DNA from: Rhodospirillaceae bacterium
Lineage (GTDB): Bacteria; Pseudomonadota; Alphaproteobacteria; Rhodospirillales; UBA2165
Direction: 5' to 3'
NCBI GenBank assembly: GCA_947467145.1
Contig: CANIGJ010000001.1
Location: 333,083-397,082, forward strand
DNA: 64,000 nt
In this document: one piece after another, positions 63,672-64,000 of the stretch
Layout: each line of letters starts with the position of its first letter
Position numbering within the stretch: position 1 is the first letter of the stretch
The notes under the pieces: model-generated
What the model was told of the DNA's origin: nothing
Database searches by the model: none
The model's input: the letters and a program-made list of their open reading frames with translations, nothing else
Made by a program: the position numbers and the translations under genes

Positions 63672-63929
63672 GTGAGCACCCGGATCACCGAGAAAACCGT
63701 CACCTTCGCGCAGCCCTTTTTCCTGACGGCCGTGGGCGAGGATCAAGCCGCCGGCGCCTATCGCGTGGAGACCGAGGAGGAGTTGGTCCAAGAGATGTCG
63801 TTTCCGGTTTATCGGCGGATCGCCACGCGCATCTATCTGCACGCGCCCGGGGACGATCGCGTCACCGGCATCGCGACGATCGATCCCACCGAACTGGACG
63901 CAGCACTCTTAAAGGATGGGCAAGCCTAG
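63672..63929 (+). CDS. Small hypothetical protein
   Basis: 85 residues from GTG 63672 (GGAA 8 bases upstream); a TTG at 63654 would add six residues. The pattern of alternating strands and the segment AYRVETEEELVQEMSFPVYRR suggests a compact beta protein of a family known in alphaproteobacteria only as hypothetical. There is no membrane segment. It is followed by the C-terminus of a convergent gene. Confidence 0.65.
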   Translation: MSTRITEKTVTFAQPFFLTAVGEDQAAGAYRVETEEELVQEMSFPVYRRIATRIYLHAPGDDRVTGIATIDPTELDAALLKDGQA

Positions 63930-63936
63930 TCGGCGG

Positions 63937-64000
63937 TTAGCGCCGCGGCGGCTGCTCGCGCGTCGGCGTGTCATAGGACGAGGGCGTTGAGCCCTGGCCT
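63937..64000 (-). CDS. C-terminal end of a gene entering from the right edge
   Basis: Only about 20 codons to a TAA (63937-63939) are in the window; the visible residues are Pro, Thr, Ser and Arg-rich (ending REQPPRR). This could be a disordered tail. Too short for identification; it may not be real. Confidence 0.35.
   Translation of the reverse strand, partial: GQGSTPSSYDTPTREQPPRR

Noticed and set aside
1..64000. tRNA, rRNA, CRISPR or insertion-sequence genes
   Set aside because: No cloverleaf-like sequences, repeat-spacer arrays or transposase frames were noticed; short structured RNAs could be missed by eye.

Overview
The window is high-GC DNA from a Gram-negative bacterium, most likely an alphaproteobacterium of the Rhodospirillales/Reyranella/Rhizobiales kind. 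The evidence is the codon use, an NdvA-type glucan exporter, an EcfG-like promoter motif in front of stress genes, and the dispersed palindromic intergenic repeats common in that class. No rRNA, tRNA, CRISPR array, transposase or integrase was seen. The order is that of a chromosomal catabolic region, with short operons on alternating strands and divergent regulatory gaps.

Layout. 1-8.5 kb: a ring-cleavage module (LLM monooxygenase, alpha/beta hydrolase and SDR on minus; LigB-type extradiol dioxygenase and two MFS carriers on plus; a 2-hydroxyacid dehydrogenase and TauD/TfdA dioxygenase on minus). 8.6-13.1 kb: an envelope/stress block (GlsB-like protein, DUF4112, SbmA/BacA-like ABC protein, NdvA-like ABC exporter). 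13.3-25.8 kb: an IclR-linked block with a CaiB/BaiF CoA-transferase, a TPP enzyme, a UbiD decarboxylase, a three-subunit molybdenum hydroxylase and a class II aldolase on plus, and a CoxG-like protein, FAH hydrolase and alpha/beta hydrolase on minus. 26-28.9 kb: a second CoA-transferase, a second FAH protein and a cupin. 28.9-34.3 kb: a seven-gene minus operon (CoA-transferase A/B, NTF2-like, second LigB dioxygenase, 2-hydroxyacid dehydrogenase, SDR, hydrolase). 34.4-36.2 kb: a DUF35/thiolase-like pair. 36.4-40.8 kb: a biotin-dependent carboxylase followed by bioB. 40.9-43.8 kb: an orphan peptide-type binding protein, a regulatory array with a micro-ORF, and two small minus genes. 43.9-54.2 kb: gentisate-dioxygenase-like cupin, MFS, DJ-1/PfpI and MetE-like genes, a tandem MFS pair, and a carboxymuconolactone-decarboxylase/enol-lactonase/cupin operon. 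54.2-64 kb: a thioesterase, two EamA exporters, LLM, VOC, a chemoreceptor, Gfo/Idh, a TetR/HXXEE pair, a Sel1 protein and small ORFs.

Much of the window reads as one aromatic or heteroaromatic acid degradation region. Uptake would be by MFS carriers, activation by CoA-transferases, decarboxylation by the TPP and UbiD enzymes, hydroxylation by the molybdenum, flavin and 2-oxoglutarate oxygenases, and ring opening by two LigB-type enzymes, with VOC and gentisate-type cupins as further candidates. Downstream steps would use FAH, alpha/beta hydrolase, aldolase and thiolase-like enzymes. Many families occur as paralogous pairs (LigB, 2-hydroxyacid dehydrogenase, CaiB, FAH, LLM, Tyr-less SDR), which suggests duplicated modules for two related substrates. 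Substrate assignments are inference.

The most unusual points are: a thiolase-like protein with a 70-residue Lys/Ala histone-like tail; the TPP-UbiD-Mo-hydroxylase-aldolase operon with an IclR-type box that recurs 10.5 kb away; a cluster of TGTGA/TCACA elements at about 19-bp spacing before a 46-codon ORF; twin palindromes between a TetR gene and an HXXEE-type membrane protein gene; and a small protein made of two ungapped Trp-rich 55-residue repeats.
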